Part shown: piece after piece, positions 23,108 through 35,099 of the stretch | Numbering within the stretch: the stretch's first letter is position 1 | How the letters are laid out: each line of letters opens with the position of its first letter | Assembly (NCBI RefSeq): GCF_008831285.2 | Contig: NC_045150.1 | Location: 10,926,001-10,990,000 of the forward strand | Direction: 5' to 3' | From: Nymphaea colorata | Lineage: Eukaryota; Streptophyta; Magnoliopsida; Nymphaeales; Nymphaeaceae | Length of the DNA: 64,000 bases | Position numbers and translations under genes: made by a program | The notes under the pieces: model-generated | Seen by the model: only the letters and a program-made list of their open reading frames with translations | Told to the model about the DNA's origin: nothing | The model's database searches: none

Positions 23108-23470
23108 TTACTGTCTCTTTATTTAACTTGGTGAATGACTGCACTAGCTGCCCCTTGGTAAATATATGAGTAAGCAGATCTTCTAAAGCAATTTATAACT
23201 ATATCTCAACTCTCAGCACCTTTTCTCTGATATAGTAATGTTGCACTTCTATACGTTTTGTTCGAGCAAAGAAGATGAGATTCTCTCCAAGTCTAATATT
23301 ACCTTCAGTATCTCAGTAGAGTCCCACTATATAATCTACATCTTGTTTAATGTCTTCCAGCTATGGCATTAGTCAAATACATTTTGGTGTTGCTTGAGAT
23401 GCTGCTATATATTCTGTTTCTGCTGTGGACAATGAAACAGGCCATCAAATGGCCCCCAGAGTTTTTTCCG
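23098..23470 (-). pseudogene. Ty1/copia RNase H C-terminal fragment
   Basis: Minus-strand translation gives STAETEYIAASQAT, then RTKRIEVQHYYIREK, then LLTHIFTKG. These match in order the end of copia polyproteins (the 'S-AE-EY-A' RNase H motif, the 'T-HI-V-HH-IRE' motif and the 'ADIFTK' motif). At least three in-frame stops are visible (after TPKCI, after LMP and in the VEI region). The rest of pol is missing. Confidence 0.7.
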
Positions 23471-23479
23471 GAACCCCAA

Positions 23480-24200
23480 TCTCTGTTCTGTGGTTTTTCT
23501 TGCCATTTTCTTTTGTCATATTTAGGAATGCCTAATTTTGAAGCATATTAAGAAATATTGCAAGCTTTTCGACTTTTAAGAACCAAAAGCCAAACTGATG
23601 ATTCCCTATGCAATCCATCTCCTGCAGTTCATAGAGGTAGGTTTCCAAGATAAGGATAGGTACACTATCTACCACTAACTTTCCAACCAATTTATATGGC
23701 AACCATCTACATTATCCATTTATACAAGAGTGGGATTTTTTATACACCCTTTTTTGCATTGGCGGCATGTTTTTTGACATGAAATATGAATTAGTCCACA
23801 TTTTGCACACTAAATAAACATGTATAAACATTTAATGGGGAAACCTTTTTCATCGAATAGAAGACTTTTTTTTTTGTTTTGTATTGGTCATTGTCTAAAT
23901 AAACAGTGGAAAGAAACCAAAAAGCTTCTTGTCTTTGTCTTTGTCTTTGTCTTTTCTTTTCTAGCTTCATACGATAGGCAATGATCAAACCTCTTCAAAT
24001 GTTAATTCAGACTTTTGATATGTGATTCTTTATGTGCATATACATTTTATTTCACCAATTTAATTTATATAAGTCAAATGAGTTGCATTTTTTTCGTTTT
24101 TCATTTTTTGTTTTTTAAATATGTTTTTTAATTTTTAAACGGCATTTCATTTTCTCGCTTTTTTTTTGCATTTTTTCGAAAATAATGCACTTTTTGTATA
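23480..24200. other. no gene recognised
   Basis: AT-rich sequence with T-runs and a (TTTGTC)n run near 23932-23952. No exon supported. Confidence 0.4.
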
Positions 24201-24209
24201 CACACACTA

Positions 24210-25260
24210 AAAGACACAGTGGCATCATCAATATCTTAGGTGAGAAAACATCCATTCCATCAGTAGGAGTTGGTGTCTAGTCATAGTACTAAGTTAAATC
24301 TTGATTTATGTTTTCCAATCACTAGGCTGTTCTTATCACGCTGAACAATTTGAATCAGCCTTTGTGCACATATAACCAAACTGCTTATACAAATATTCGT
24401 CAGCTTTAATACCACAGTCCTTTTTGGGCGTTGATTCGGTGACAAGGATACTTGATGGTCTCATGAAAATGTTTGCAATTCTGGTGGAGTGTGCAGCATC
24501 ATGAAAGTTATCTGAGCATGTCTGAATCGGAACACATTGCAAAAGTAATTGTAAGATTCCTGACTGGCTGAATCATTTTGACCTTTTGTCTATCACATAG
24601 TGGTCCTCTGTATGCATCTGGCTAGTGACTCTGGCTAACATGGGATTATATTTCTTAGCACCTATACTGAACAACCATTTTGTTTTGTCAAAAGAAATAT
24701 GAAGATATTACTTGCATGAACTATTTTGAGGTATAGTGCTTTTCATCATAAGCATAAAATTATTTGCAATAGAACTGCTTGAGAGCTAGTCTTCAGAATG
24801 TGAGTGTGTGTTTGTTGGTTTGTCTTTCTTTTTTTTTTTGGTTGGGGGGGGGGGTGGGTTGTGTTGGTGGTGTTGGGGGGGGGGAGAGAGAGGGAGAATA
24901 AGTCTGTTTAAAAGTTTATAAGATGATAATGCTTTGGTTGTAACATGAGCCTGTTCGATGGTTTCTTCCTAATAGGTTGATCTTGGTTGTGTTGTATCAT
25001 GAAAATGCTTGATGCTCTCTTCCTAATAGGATGATATTGGTTCTACAGCATACTTGTCGAGCACTGCAGGTAGACTTTTAGTTCATTCAAGTTGCCCTGT
25101 CATACTGGGTGAACTATGGTGGTAAAGAATTTGAAGCAGTTGAGAACTGTGGAGCTAATCATCTACGTTGCATCAAGAAGAAAGAACTTCAAAAATTACT
25201 CAACAGGAAAATAGAAGGGAAAGTTGCAAAAGAAAGCATCTGTCTCTCTACTTTGAAATG
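24210..25260 (+). repeat. dispersed repeat, copy P (inverted relative of 58.75-59.09 kb)
   Basis: 24212-24300 and 25088-25245 match, on the opposite strand, 58990-59085 and 58757-58985. In the second copy the two parts are nearly contiguous, so about 0.8 kb here is extra. One shared open stretch reads YWVNYGGKEFEAVENCGANH here and YWVNCGRKEFEAVGNCGGNH in the other copy, followed by a Lys-rich part. It may be a fragment of a gene or transposon. The family was not recognised. Confidence 0.4.
24843..24895 (+). repeat. G-run block with quadruplex-forming pattern
   Basis: Two long G runs (12 and 10 Gs) bracket TGGGTTGTGTTGGTGGTGTTG, followed by a GA run. At least four G-tracts of three or more lie within 45 bp, the usual pattern for a G-quadruplex. 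Confidence 0.6.
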
Positions 25261-25339
25261 CTTTTCCATGTTACCTCCAAATCAATGTTGTAAGAAGCAT
25301 TTGCCTCACACAAAAAAAAACATGACTCAAAGCGATTTT

Positions 25340-26165
25340 TAGAAAAAGTGCCTTGAGGTGCATCCCTGAAGCATGCACCTTATTTAATATAGGCGTATGC
25401 CACCATCCATGGTATGCTCCGTGCTTGAGGCATACGCCTCAGGGAAAATGTTGAAAAAAGTAATGCTATATGTTTGTAATTTTTGAAATAAAGATAAGAA
25501 CATTGTTTTTTTTTCTTTACTTACTATTATATTTTGTTATGTATTATTGTTTTTATTTTAAGGTAAAACAATAATAGAAGATTTACAACGTGAGAGTTTT
25601 GACGATGAAGCAACTGAAGAGGAAGATGAACTTATTCAATACATGGACGGTTCAAATGATGATGAATTTTCATCCATTACAGAATATGAAAATGATGAAG
25701 ATACGATTGGCCAATCACCTACAAAAATCATTTGAACTTTGTTAAATATCACTTGATAATTACGCAAATTTGTTACTTTTTTAATTTTTGTACATATACA
25801 CGTTTCAATATGCTTATATTATTGTCCAACAATACTTGTTATTTACTTATTCTTTTAATTGATATTGTCATCTGAATTTTGGTTTTCCTATTTTTGGTTA
25901 TTTGTTTTTCAATGATAGTTCTATGACCTGTTTAGGGCAGGTCAAGCTTCTGTTATGACATTATTGTAGTTTGCATATGTTATGACATTTTTTTCAGTAG
26001 TTTTTATTGATATGCTTAGTATTGTAGTCATTTTTTTCAGTTTTGATGTTATTTTTATAAATATTATATAATTCACAAACTTGTGTGTGAAGCTACGGTT
26101 CAACTAGTGCCTCACCTCCCCTCGCCTCATGAGAGGCTGAGCGTGTCGCCTCACCTTATTGACTT
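25340..26165 (+). mobile_element. relic of a DNA transposon (hAT-like, tentative)
   Basis: Both ends are rich in short GCCTCA/TGAGGC words in opposing orientation: about 25345-25445 at the left and 26105-26155 at the right. Between them is a protein-like acidic exon at 25562-25735. This layout resembles plant elements whose ends carry clustered short inverted words. No target duplication or transposase core was identified. Confidence 0.3.
25562..25735 (+). pseudogene. acidic terminal exon fragment
   Basis: After an AG at 25560-25561 there are 57 open codons and a TGA. The peptide contains RESFDDEATEEEDELIQYMD and a later NDEDTIGQSPTKII end. Strongly acidic C-termini of this kind are common in plant hAT-type transposases, but no diagnostic motif is present, so the assignment rests on composition and context. 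Confidence 0.3.
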
Positions 26166-28213
26166 TTACAACATTTCTCCAAATACCATCAAGTTGTTCC
26201 TCTTGAGAGTATGGTGCCACTTTTTCTTAGTAACTTGATCCGACGACACCCAACTAGAAGTTTCTATTGTTCTCCGCCTTCTTCCTCTGCAATACAATAT
26301 GCATGATGCCGTTTGGTATGGTCATGAAGGGTTTGCATGCAATTAATGTTTAGCAATGTTAAAATGGCTTGTACATGACCTAAAAAATCCTTACATGAAC
26401 TATAATGGGTCCCACCAGGCATGCCATCTTTTTGCTCCCCTCCCCTGAATGGGGAGTAGCGTGAAGCCGAAAATTTGAGATTTGGATATTAGAAAAATTG
26501 CAAGAGAAAGGGATCCGCCTACTGGTACGAGGTCTAACCATGTCTCCCCACCTTTGACATGGATAATTGGACCTAAGACTAGTCATTTCTCAAAAGTTGT
26601 ACTAGTCATTTGATTGATGCATTATATATGTTTGTGCATAAGGGTTTGAAATCTGATTTTGAAGTTCATTTGAACTTAATTTTGAACAACCAACGTTTTG
26701 ACCTTGTTTTAGATCAAATGAAATGGATTTCAAACAAGTTATTTGAAAGTCTAATTGGTTTTGACAAGTTATTTAGAAATTCAACTTGTTTTAGAAATTT
26801 GGGCAAATTCTTTAGAAGTATGGCAAAATTGAAAATTGTTCAAAATTTATTCTAGTTGGGACCATTGATTCGATCTAAAAATTTCACAGTTTAGGAAATT
26901 TGGTTGGAAATTATATTTGTAAATTGAGGATTTGATTTGTAAATAGTTGAAAATTGGAGTTTTAGTTCATGAACTTGAAGTTAATATGCAATCTTGGATA
27001 AAAATAAACTTGACTTAAATAGTTGATTTAGTTTGATTAAATAGATCAATTGATCAAATTTGAAAATTCGTTGATCAAAAGATAGGAATTTTGAATTGAA
27101 ATTGTACCAAGTTCTCTTTTAGAGAAGATTGTAAATTTTTTCAAGTAAAGCTTGTTTTTGGAAAAATAGGGATTCCAATGTTTTATAGAAAAATTTTATG
27201 TTCCAAATATATTTGCTGGCAAGATTGATAGGATTCTTGTATTTTCTTTCCAAAACTAAGTGAGATTCCAAATTCTTTGTTGCAATATAGCTCGGTCATG
27301 TTCTGTAACTTGAATTGGTTCACTTACTTTCTAGAGACGGTGCATGTGTGTGTGAATTAGATAAGTGATTGCATTCGTGAATTAAGAAAATAAACTATAT
27401 GTGTGCATACATTCTTCACTCTCACTAACTCTCCATGCATCTACACGTGTTAATTTTTTATTCCATCATACATGCATTCCTGAAATAAAGAGCAAATTTA
27501 TATTAAATTGGATATGTAGTACAATGTCTAGGTTATACTTGGCATTGGATCAAGTATAACTACTACAATGCAGTCCATAAGCTTGACATAGATAAAATTC
27601 TTAATCTTGAAAGTGAAATCTGAAAATTGAATGAAAAATCCCAGTTTTAGAATGGGAAAAACGTGGAAAACCTCCACTTCCTCATGTTAAAATGATTATA
27701 AAACAGACCATGTACTGATTTAATTGTTGCAAATTAAGAAATGTCTACTTTGGAGATCTTTCTTCAAAGTAAACTATAATTTGATAGATTAAATCTTGAA
27801 ATTGATGAAACATGTATTCATCTATTTTTCCATTAAAGTACATGTTGGAATGCAAATCAGATCTTAGAAGCAATGTTTACTCCAAATTTGGCTTTAAATC
27901 TCAAGGCTATGCAAATTAGTATAGTATGTTGAGAGAATTTGGCAAAATTTCTCTTGCCATTTTTTTGAATTTTAGTTATAGCTTTTGGCTGAAATTTTGT
28001 GATGTCTTAATTTGAAAACCAAACCCATTGCAAAATTGAAAAATGTGAAGTCGAAATCATGAATATCAGCCACATTAGAAGCTACCCTCTACAGTGCTGA
28101 TTAGGCAAGATTAGGGATTTGGTCTAATTTCATAGACATTGACAAATTAGTACCTTCCTTTGAGCTGAAACAAGTATTTTAGGATCTCAAACTTGATTTT
28201 TCAAGATTCTTTG
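26166..28213. other. AT-rich stretch, no gene recognised
   Basis: Long run rich in TTGAAATTT-like words, with no convincing exon. The open frame at 26610-26855 is built from such words and is not protein-like. It may be non-coding retroelement sequence, but nothing identifies it. Confidence 0.35.
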
Positions 28214-28404
28214 AAAAATCAAATTCTAGGTTTTAAAAATACATATATATACACTCAATCAGCCTGATTTCAAATTTTTAATTGGCTAAATCTTGTAGTT
28301 TTGAGCCATCAAGATTCAATGTTGGAAGCAATCTCCTTTAGATTAGCTTAAGGATGTGACCCTTAACCTAATCTTGAAAGAATAATAGCCATTTTCATAT
28401 GAGA

Positions 28405-28461
<57 letters not shown>

Positions 28462-31184
28462 TTCGTATATATATGTAAATGTTGCTTTTTGAATTAAAAA
28501 GATTGAGTGAAGGGCCACACAACAATGAACAGTGATAGTTTGTGGCTGGGATTTTTACATCAAAGGGGTTGAAGGCATGGCTTCTAACCTCCTTGACCAC
28601 CTCTCTCAAAAGAAACTACAGAAAATTACGAGAAATATAGATTGAAATCGAACAAGATCAGTGGATCATCTCAACCAATTATTCATTATGTAAGGGTGGA
28701 TCTCATCTATAATAATGAATCTGTCCCTAATAAGCTTATGAGAAGGGAAAATGCATGCATTTGCAACATTTAAATAAAAATTCTCTCATTTGGAGACTAG
28801 CTCAACCAACCAGAAAAAGAGCAGTGGCAGTGGTGTTCTCGGAGCTGCGGCAGCAGTGGAGCCTGCTCAGGAAGAGCTTGCCGGTGGTGAGGTTTTTGTG
28901 GGCGGTGATGGGGTAGCTAGCATCCCACGATTCATCAGGAAGCTTGTTGGAGTGATGTGTGGGTTGCTCAAAGAGTGGCTCCTCTCATTGGGAGAGCTCC
29001 ACCTGTGGGTGGTAGAGATGCTACCTTGGACTGATAGCTATGGCAGTGATTGGATGGGCAGTGGAATTCAGGCAACGGTCACCGGTTTCAAGTGGGGCAC
29101 TGCCTCCACACAAATAGTTCAGAACAAGAAACGAGACAACATTAATGCAGGAATAAATGAACTTATTAAATAAGAGAGAGAAAGTAGAGGGTGCCATGTT
29201 GACATGGGAGGACGTGATGCTGATGTGGTGCCAAGGTGGAAGGTGTGGGGGCTAACTAGGTTAAAGCCTGCACGAAGAAAGGCCAGCTTAAGGAGCTAGC
29301 ATCGCATGGACTGGCTGGGGCAGTGCCTTGAGCAAGTGACTGGGAGAGGAGCACGGCCCTTGGTTTGGTTGGGCCAATAATGGCAACGTAGGTTGGCAAT
29401 GGCAGAGAGTGTGTGTGTCCTAAGAAGCTAGTTGGGTCAAACCTCTGGTGGCATGTTGCTATAGTGGCTGATCCACGGTGACCAGATCAGTCTGAGTCAT
29501 CCTAGAAGCGAGGTTGATTGCCTAGGGCAGCAAATCAGCCCTCTAAGTGATCAAATGTGGTAAAAAAAAGGATGAATTTGGACCAGCTGGCATACCCATG
29601 TCATGTGGCAATCTCTGGGGTCTGCTAGTGGCATCCTTGGGCACTGGGCTTGTTCTACATGGCATTGGGCAGGTCGGGCCCTAGCTATTTATTGGCCAGG
29701 TTGCCTTTATGCACCCCAACTTCCCTCCCTAGTTGGCAAAGGGCGCCAAGGTGGAGGGCATTAATAGTTCCACACAGAATTTGGGGTGATGTCTAGTACA
29801 CTATGGAGGAGCCTGGCAAATTTTGAAATGAGAAACTGCCTGTGGGGCCTTTGCACATCCCAAGCCATGGGTGGCCCTGTCTTTGATGTCAACTAATTTT
29901 ATGTGACATTATTTTATACTTCTTGCTCCTTTGCCTATCCACCAAAAGTGGGAGTGGTCATTGTTTCTCTAAGCTTTACTAGTCTCATGTTCACTTATGT
30001 GACTACGTATCTTTCGCTTGCTCTCATTCACTTGTGTGACTAAATTTACTAAGTTGACAAATACCTACACTCTCTGAGTTTCGCAAGGTGACCGCCTTGT
30101 TCATAAGTCCTGCAACGTGTAAAGAATCTCAAGTCATGCCTATTCAGGTACTAAGGTCTCAGATTGTGAAAGCATGGCATGTGTTTGAGAGAGAGAGAGA
30201 GATTTCTAAATCCGCGTAAATGTTGTGTTTGCAAGTTTAATTCTAACTAGAACAGGATAATCTTGCGTAGCCAAGAAGAATGAGGTAATTATACATCATG
30301 CAATCACATGATTTAAGACCTTGTTGTCTTTTATTTGGTATTTAAAATATTTGTGATCAAGTAGTATTTGAATATGCTTTGCTTTTGTGACTTGTTTTTT
30401 TCTGTTGATTAAGAACACAAACTTTATATTTGCATTGTTAAAATTAGTTTGTAATGTCAGCACCAAGTTAACTTCTGTTCTTCATTTTTATGTTTCTTCA
30501 TGCATTGGGGAACATTGACCATGTGAAGTCAACTTACCCAATTCACTAGCCCACCGTTTGCATTAGTTCTTGTAGTGCATTTTCAAGTAGTCCTCCTTGG
30601 AATGCTGGACTATGACTATTTTTCAGCCTTTGGCATTCATTTTCTTTCCATGAAGCCCACCATTTTCTTAACCTAAACATGCAACTTTTGCAGAAATTGG
30701 CAAACTCGACCTCCGAACTGGCTCCTTCACTTTGAGACAAACTAAAGTAGCGACATTGAACTTCGATGCTGTTGACATGGGGAACTTTTCTTTGTAAAAT
30801 CTCTAGGGTAGTTAGTTTGTCATTGCTGTGGATGTGTATGTGCAATGTTTAGATACTAACTATTCCTTATTTATGTGTATTGAGTCTATTGACTAAGTTT
30901 TCATTCCTAGTGATACAAGAAGGATGTAGGTGAAACCAAGTAAATAGGCTACTGAGTGAGGCCTACTTTGTGGACGGTACCTACGTTTCTTTGAGAAGCC
31001 TTCCTCTAATTATGATTTTGAGTCAAGCAAACCCCCCCCCCCCACTAAAAACTGTTTTTTAGAGGGTCAAGTTGTTTTTACATGTATATTGTATAATTCT
31101 CATTTTAACCATATGTAGGTAACAAACCAAAAAGAAAATCTTGAAAATTAGTGTTATCTTCTCAGCGGTTCTATTACTTTTTTT
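28214..31184. repeat. segment A, first copy (~3 kb)
   Basis: Matches 41768-44750 almost base for base, with scattered substitutions and a few indels. It contains a TA/CA microsatellite at 28408-28460, GC-rich sequence at 28.8-29.8 kb and a poly-C run at 31031-31043. Homology at the left can be traced only as far as the N gap allows. An open frame at 28790-29173 appears in both copies but has no ATG at its start, and an open frame on the minus strand at 30546-30845 is also shared. No known function. Confidence 0.8.
28408..28460. repeat. (TA)n(CA)n microsatellite
   Basis: A single TA run followed by a CA run. The second copy of segment A has two such blocks (41961-42080), showing expansion by duplication. 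Confidence 0.85.
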
Positions 31185-31432
31185 CTACTTATACTTTATA
31201 ATTGACAATGCTTTCCTGAAAAATCTTGAAAATTGCATGTACATACTGATGTATGTGACTCCAAGCTCGTGCAAACCTATAAGTAGCAGCTCTTTCATGA
31301 GTTTGCTGAACATTTAGAGTGAATTGTGACAAAGATAGGTTGTTTACTTGTTTTCACCTGCTATGCCTGTGCATCTCATTGCAATGTAGCTTCTGTACTA
31401 ACTCTTCTTTCTTTTGGTCGCATATTGTGCAG

Positions 31433-31473
31433 TACCTGAACACTATAAGCTGGTTGAAGAGGCAAAGTTCCCA
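31433..31473 (+). CDS. exon of unrecognised gene (part 1)
   Basis: Acceptor TTGTGCAG is followed by 41 nt and then GTAATT. Read to end in phase 0 it encodes PEHYKLVEEAKFP. The next exon at 33415 starts in the same phase. The intron would be 1.94 kb, filled by TA-rich repeats and a MITE-like element. Upstream exons were not found; segment A ends only 250 bp before this exon. Confidence 0.4.
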
Positions 31474-31549
31474 GTAATTTTACATCTCAGTCCACATTCA
31501 AATTCATTTGTTGATATGTACAGTATACTATAAATTATATACTACATAC

Positions 31550-31884
31550 ATGTATTGTATATATGTTAACGTATATATCTATATACGTATATTAACATAT
31601 CACATACTATATAAGTATACACATATCACATATATAATAGATATATGTATTATATTCCACATATATGCATATACCATTATATTATAGTATAATATAGTAC
31701 ATATGTACATACATATATAGTTTCAAATGTTATACATATTATGCATATACATACATATATATGTATATGTTTATTTATATATATGTGATGTAATACATTA
31801 ATATGATTACACTTGTATATATCCATAGTATGTAACTATGTTATATAGTTGCATCTATGTCACATGGGTGCGGGTGTGGCTAGA

Positions 31885-31923
<39 letters not shown>

Positions 31924-32660
31924 AGTTATTTGTTATATATGTAATTTTATTTGTGTATATTTTTAACAAGAGAGCTGCACCCGCATCAGTGCCAGGCCGT
32001 TAGGAGAAAGAGGAAGGAAAAACAGAAGAGGAAAAGATAGGAGAAGGAAAAAAAGAAAAAAAAACAAGAGAAAAGAATAACAGAAGCCGTTAGGAGCATC
32101 CCATTAGGTTTGATCGAGTCGAGTAATGTGCCAGGCCACACCCGCATCAGTGCGGGTGCACCACCATAGTTCGTGCACCCACGTGACTTACTTTATAACA
32201 TATTATATTACATATGCAGCACATAATTTATTATATATGTATATATATGTTATGTAACATATATAATACACACACGCACGCACACACACATATATATATA
32301 TGTATATGTATATATATATAATACATTTATGTATATATTACATATATGTAATATATTGTGTATATAATGTGTACATATAGTTGTATGTATATAATATTAT
32401 AGTACATGGCATAAATATGTATATGTACATATAACTATTATAGTTTTATATATGTATATTACATAAATATTATATATAATTGTATATAATGTATATATGA
32501 CATCATAAATGTAGTATATTACTATATAACGTATACGTAAATGTATAATATATATATAATACATAAAATATATGACGTATATGAAATATGCATATTTATA
32601 ATGTCCGTATACATTAACATATAACATGTAGGTAACTATGTGATTTATACGTATTACGTA
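31550..32660. repeat. TA-rich intronic or intergenic block
   Basis: Over 1 kb of imperfect ATA/TATG/TACA repeats with pure TA at about 31887-31918. Open frames of Ile/Tyr here are artefacts. It is interrupted by a GC-richer segment at 31859-32187. Confidence 0.75.
31859..32187. mobile_element. MITE-like element with nested repeat
   Basis: Left end GTCACATGGGTGCGGGTGTG and the right end, read on the minus strand GTCACGTGGGTGCACG, form imperfect inverted repeats. Inside, ACCCGCATCAGTGC occurs twice (about 31979 and 32139) and GCCGTTAGGAG twice (about 31997 and 32086). No target duplication was found. The GC content contrasts with the surrounding TA repeats. Confidence 0.4.
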
Positions 32661-33414
32661 TGACATATACTAAGTATTCATGCAGAACAGACATAAATGC
32701 TAAACATGATAAGATTGGTAACTGAGCATTCTTGGTATCCCTCAAGGCCAGTGCACTCACAGTGACAACACCTGAGTTTGTAAACTGGTCCCATGCAGGA
32801 GTAGCAGAATTACGAACGGGGCTTGGAAGCACATTGGAAAGCAAAAAGTAAGGTGCTTTTGAAGGGTCTTGAGAGCACTATTTAAAGAAAGAAGCCAGCT
32901 TCCTTTGTGACCAGAACTGTGCTTCCCATTCAGGCAACTGATGCAAGCTTCTTTTTTCAGTAAAATCTAGATTCCTAACGTAATCAAACCCTATTTTATA
33001 AATCTTTGCCCAAGCTTAAAACTTAATTATGCAAAAAGGTTGGAGTTCGAAACTTGAATATTTGATCTTTGTTTATAAGTTATATTTTTTGCTGGCTAGT
33101 TGTTTCTTAATTTGCTACTTTGGCTCTCCTTTGCTTCATGATCTACTTTTGGGTCACTTCCCGTTCATTTCTTGGTCCCTACTTCTGAAAATTTGTAGGG
33201 GTCTCTCTACTGGCTCCTGATTCCATACTAACCCTGGTCCCAAGAACAGAGGCAAATGTGAATAAGTGCTTGGTGTTTTAACTAACTGGAAATAATTATG
33301 CTTTAGATAACTTATTCCTTATCGTCTTGTTATGATGTTATCTGTTTTTGGGAAACAAGGAAGATTGACAGTGCTAGTCCATGACTAATTTTTGTCTTCT
33401 TTTGATAATTGCAG

Positions 33415-33551
33415 AATTTTGATATGGATCACTTTGATGACTTTGGCACCAATTTGTATACACCGCCTGAGACTTCCTACTTGGGCACAGGCTTTGATGA
33501 AAACGAGCTAAAATGCATAGATAATGAAGAGACAGACAATGCAGCTCAAAG
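33415..33551 (+). CDS. exon of unrecognised gene (part 2)
   Basis: A strong acceptor (TTTTGATAATTGCAG) precedes 137 open nt and a GT donor (CAAAGGTTGATG). The peptide starts NFDMDHFDDFGTNLYTPPET, is acidic and ends DNEETDNAAQ. It has the composition of a real protein, unlike the AT-driven frames around it. I do not recognise the family. It leaves phase 2, which the 34710 block accepts. Confidence 0.45.
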
Positions 33552-33559
33552 GTTGATGA

Positions 33560-34700
33560 TTAATATGTTCATCAATTAGTTTCTCATTTTGCATTCCTCT
33601 AACACATGCTAATTTAGTGCTTCTATTAGAAATATATGCACATGAATAAGCATTTTATGCTTAAGTTGGTCATAAAGAACTGTTTTTTTTCTGATGTTAT
33701 GTTAATTTCTTTTTTTTCCAAACTAATTACTTATTTACTCTCTAGTCTCTGTTTTCAAATGAAACAATTCTGGGTGTATCTTGCAAGCAGGACATGTTCA
33801 GCGATTCATGTAAATTTAAAGTTCATTTCCTTCTTGTCTGCATTCTCCATTATGTTATTGTGTATTTCCCACATTAACTTACGACAGTCGTATTCTTACT
33901 TGGTTTTTCTCTTCTCCAACTTGGCTGCCTATTAAGTACATGATGTGCATCCAGCATTCTAGCCATATATTGGTGCTGTTTGTAATGTTAAATTAATTAG
34001 TGGTGATCACAATGCCTCTCTGACAGGATAATACTGTGATTTGTTAGTGAGCTAAGAACAAGTTGGATTTGTTTGATTTAAGTGGTTTTTTATTAATAGC
34101 TATTGCTACTATTATTGCTGTTATCACATTTATTCAGCAATCTGGCATGATTTTGAGCCGTTCAAGAATGACCCTAGCTGGAATTATACTTCATTTCATG
34201 GTACTGAAATCCATGGATCCAAATCAACCCTCTTTGAATCAATATAGATCCAATTCAGTAAGGGCACATGTCCTTTTTATTTTTAATTATTTTCAATATT
34301 CTGAATTTTTTATTTTTTCCCTTTTACCTTTTTATCACAAAAAATACAATTTTTAACTTTCTCTGATTCACAAATGATTCCTGTTTGTTTCAGCTAATCG
34401 TTTGAATCTTTTGCTGACTGATTGGATTTAGGAATAAATTTTAGCATCACTCTTTTTATTGACAACAATTTTTGTTCCTCGTTGACTGTTTCATAATTCT
34501 TCTATCTTCTTTTATGCTATTTTATTGAACTCTTTTCTTGTGTCCTGCTTCAAAATCTTTTTGAAGCCTTTCTTAAGGTACCAGGACCTTAAAGCAAGTG
34601 AGCTCATTGACGTTTCTTCTGAATGAGTGTGACTTTTGTTGTTCAAATATGTCAAGAGCATTTGATATATTTTTATTGTTGCTATTCTTTTTTCTCTTTT
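33560..34700. other. no gene recognised (probable intron)
   Basis: AT-rich DNA between two exon candidates of the plus-strand gene. T-rich tracts fit an intron; nothing else was seen. Confidence 0.35.
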
Positions 34701-34709
34701 TCTGGTTAG

Positions 34710-34755
34710 ACAAAATCATGTTCTGAAAGACTGTGCTATGGAAAGGAAAGTGTAG
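34710..34755 (+). CDS. possible last exon of unrecognised gene (part 3)
   Basis: After the acceptor TTTTTCTGGTTAG, joining in phase 2 gives R-QNHVLKDCAMERKV and then TAG. A further open stretch in another frame (VQADLGLVPKDAKLDKYAIS) follows at once, so the true exon may use a different donor and continue. About 150 bp downstream the Ty3-like fragment begins, so the gene may be cut off there. Confidence 0.3.
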
Positions 34756-35099
34756 TGCAAGCAGATCTAGGTCTTGTGCCAAAAGATGCAAAGCTTGATA
34801 AGTATGCTATCAGCTGTATATTTATGTTTCTTCTTGTTCATCTAGTCACCTATAGAAAGTCATTTTTCAGCTATCATCTCTGTTATGAAATTTCGGGAAT
34901 CAGACGCATCAGAGCAGCAGGTTTGTATTCCGAGTTCTACATGTGCCACTTGGGAGAACTGACACATGCTCAAAGCATGAAGGTGCCAGGACAGAGGAGG
35001 AGAACTAGACTCACGCTTAGCAGGACACTGCCTTGACTTTCGAGCTGGAATGGGAAAAGAGAACCTAGGTTGGTCTCTTCAAGCAAAAAATGCAGTTGA

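Noticed and set aside
31550-32666. Ile/Tyr/Met-rich frames
   Set aside because: Same cause: imperfect TA repeats.
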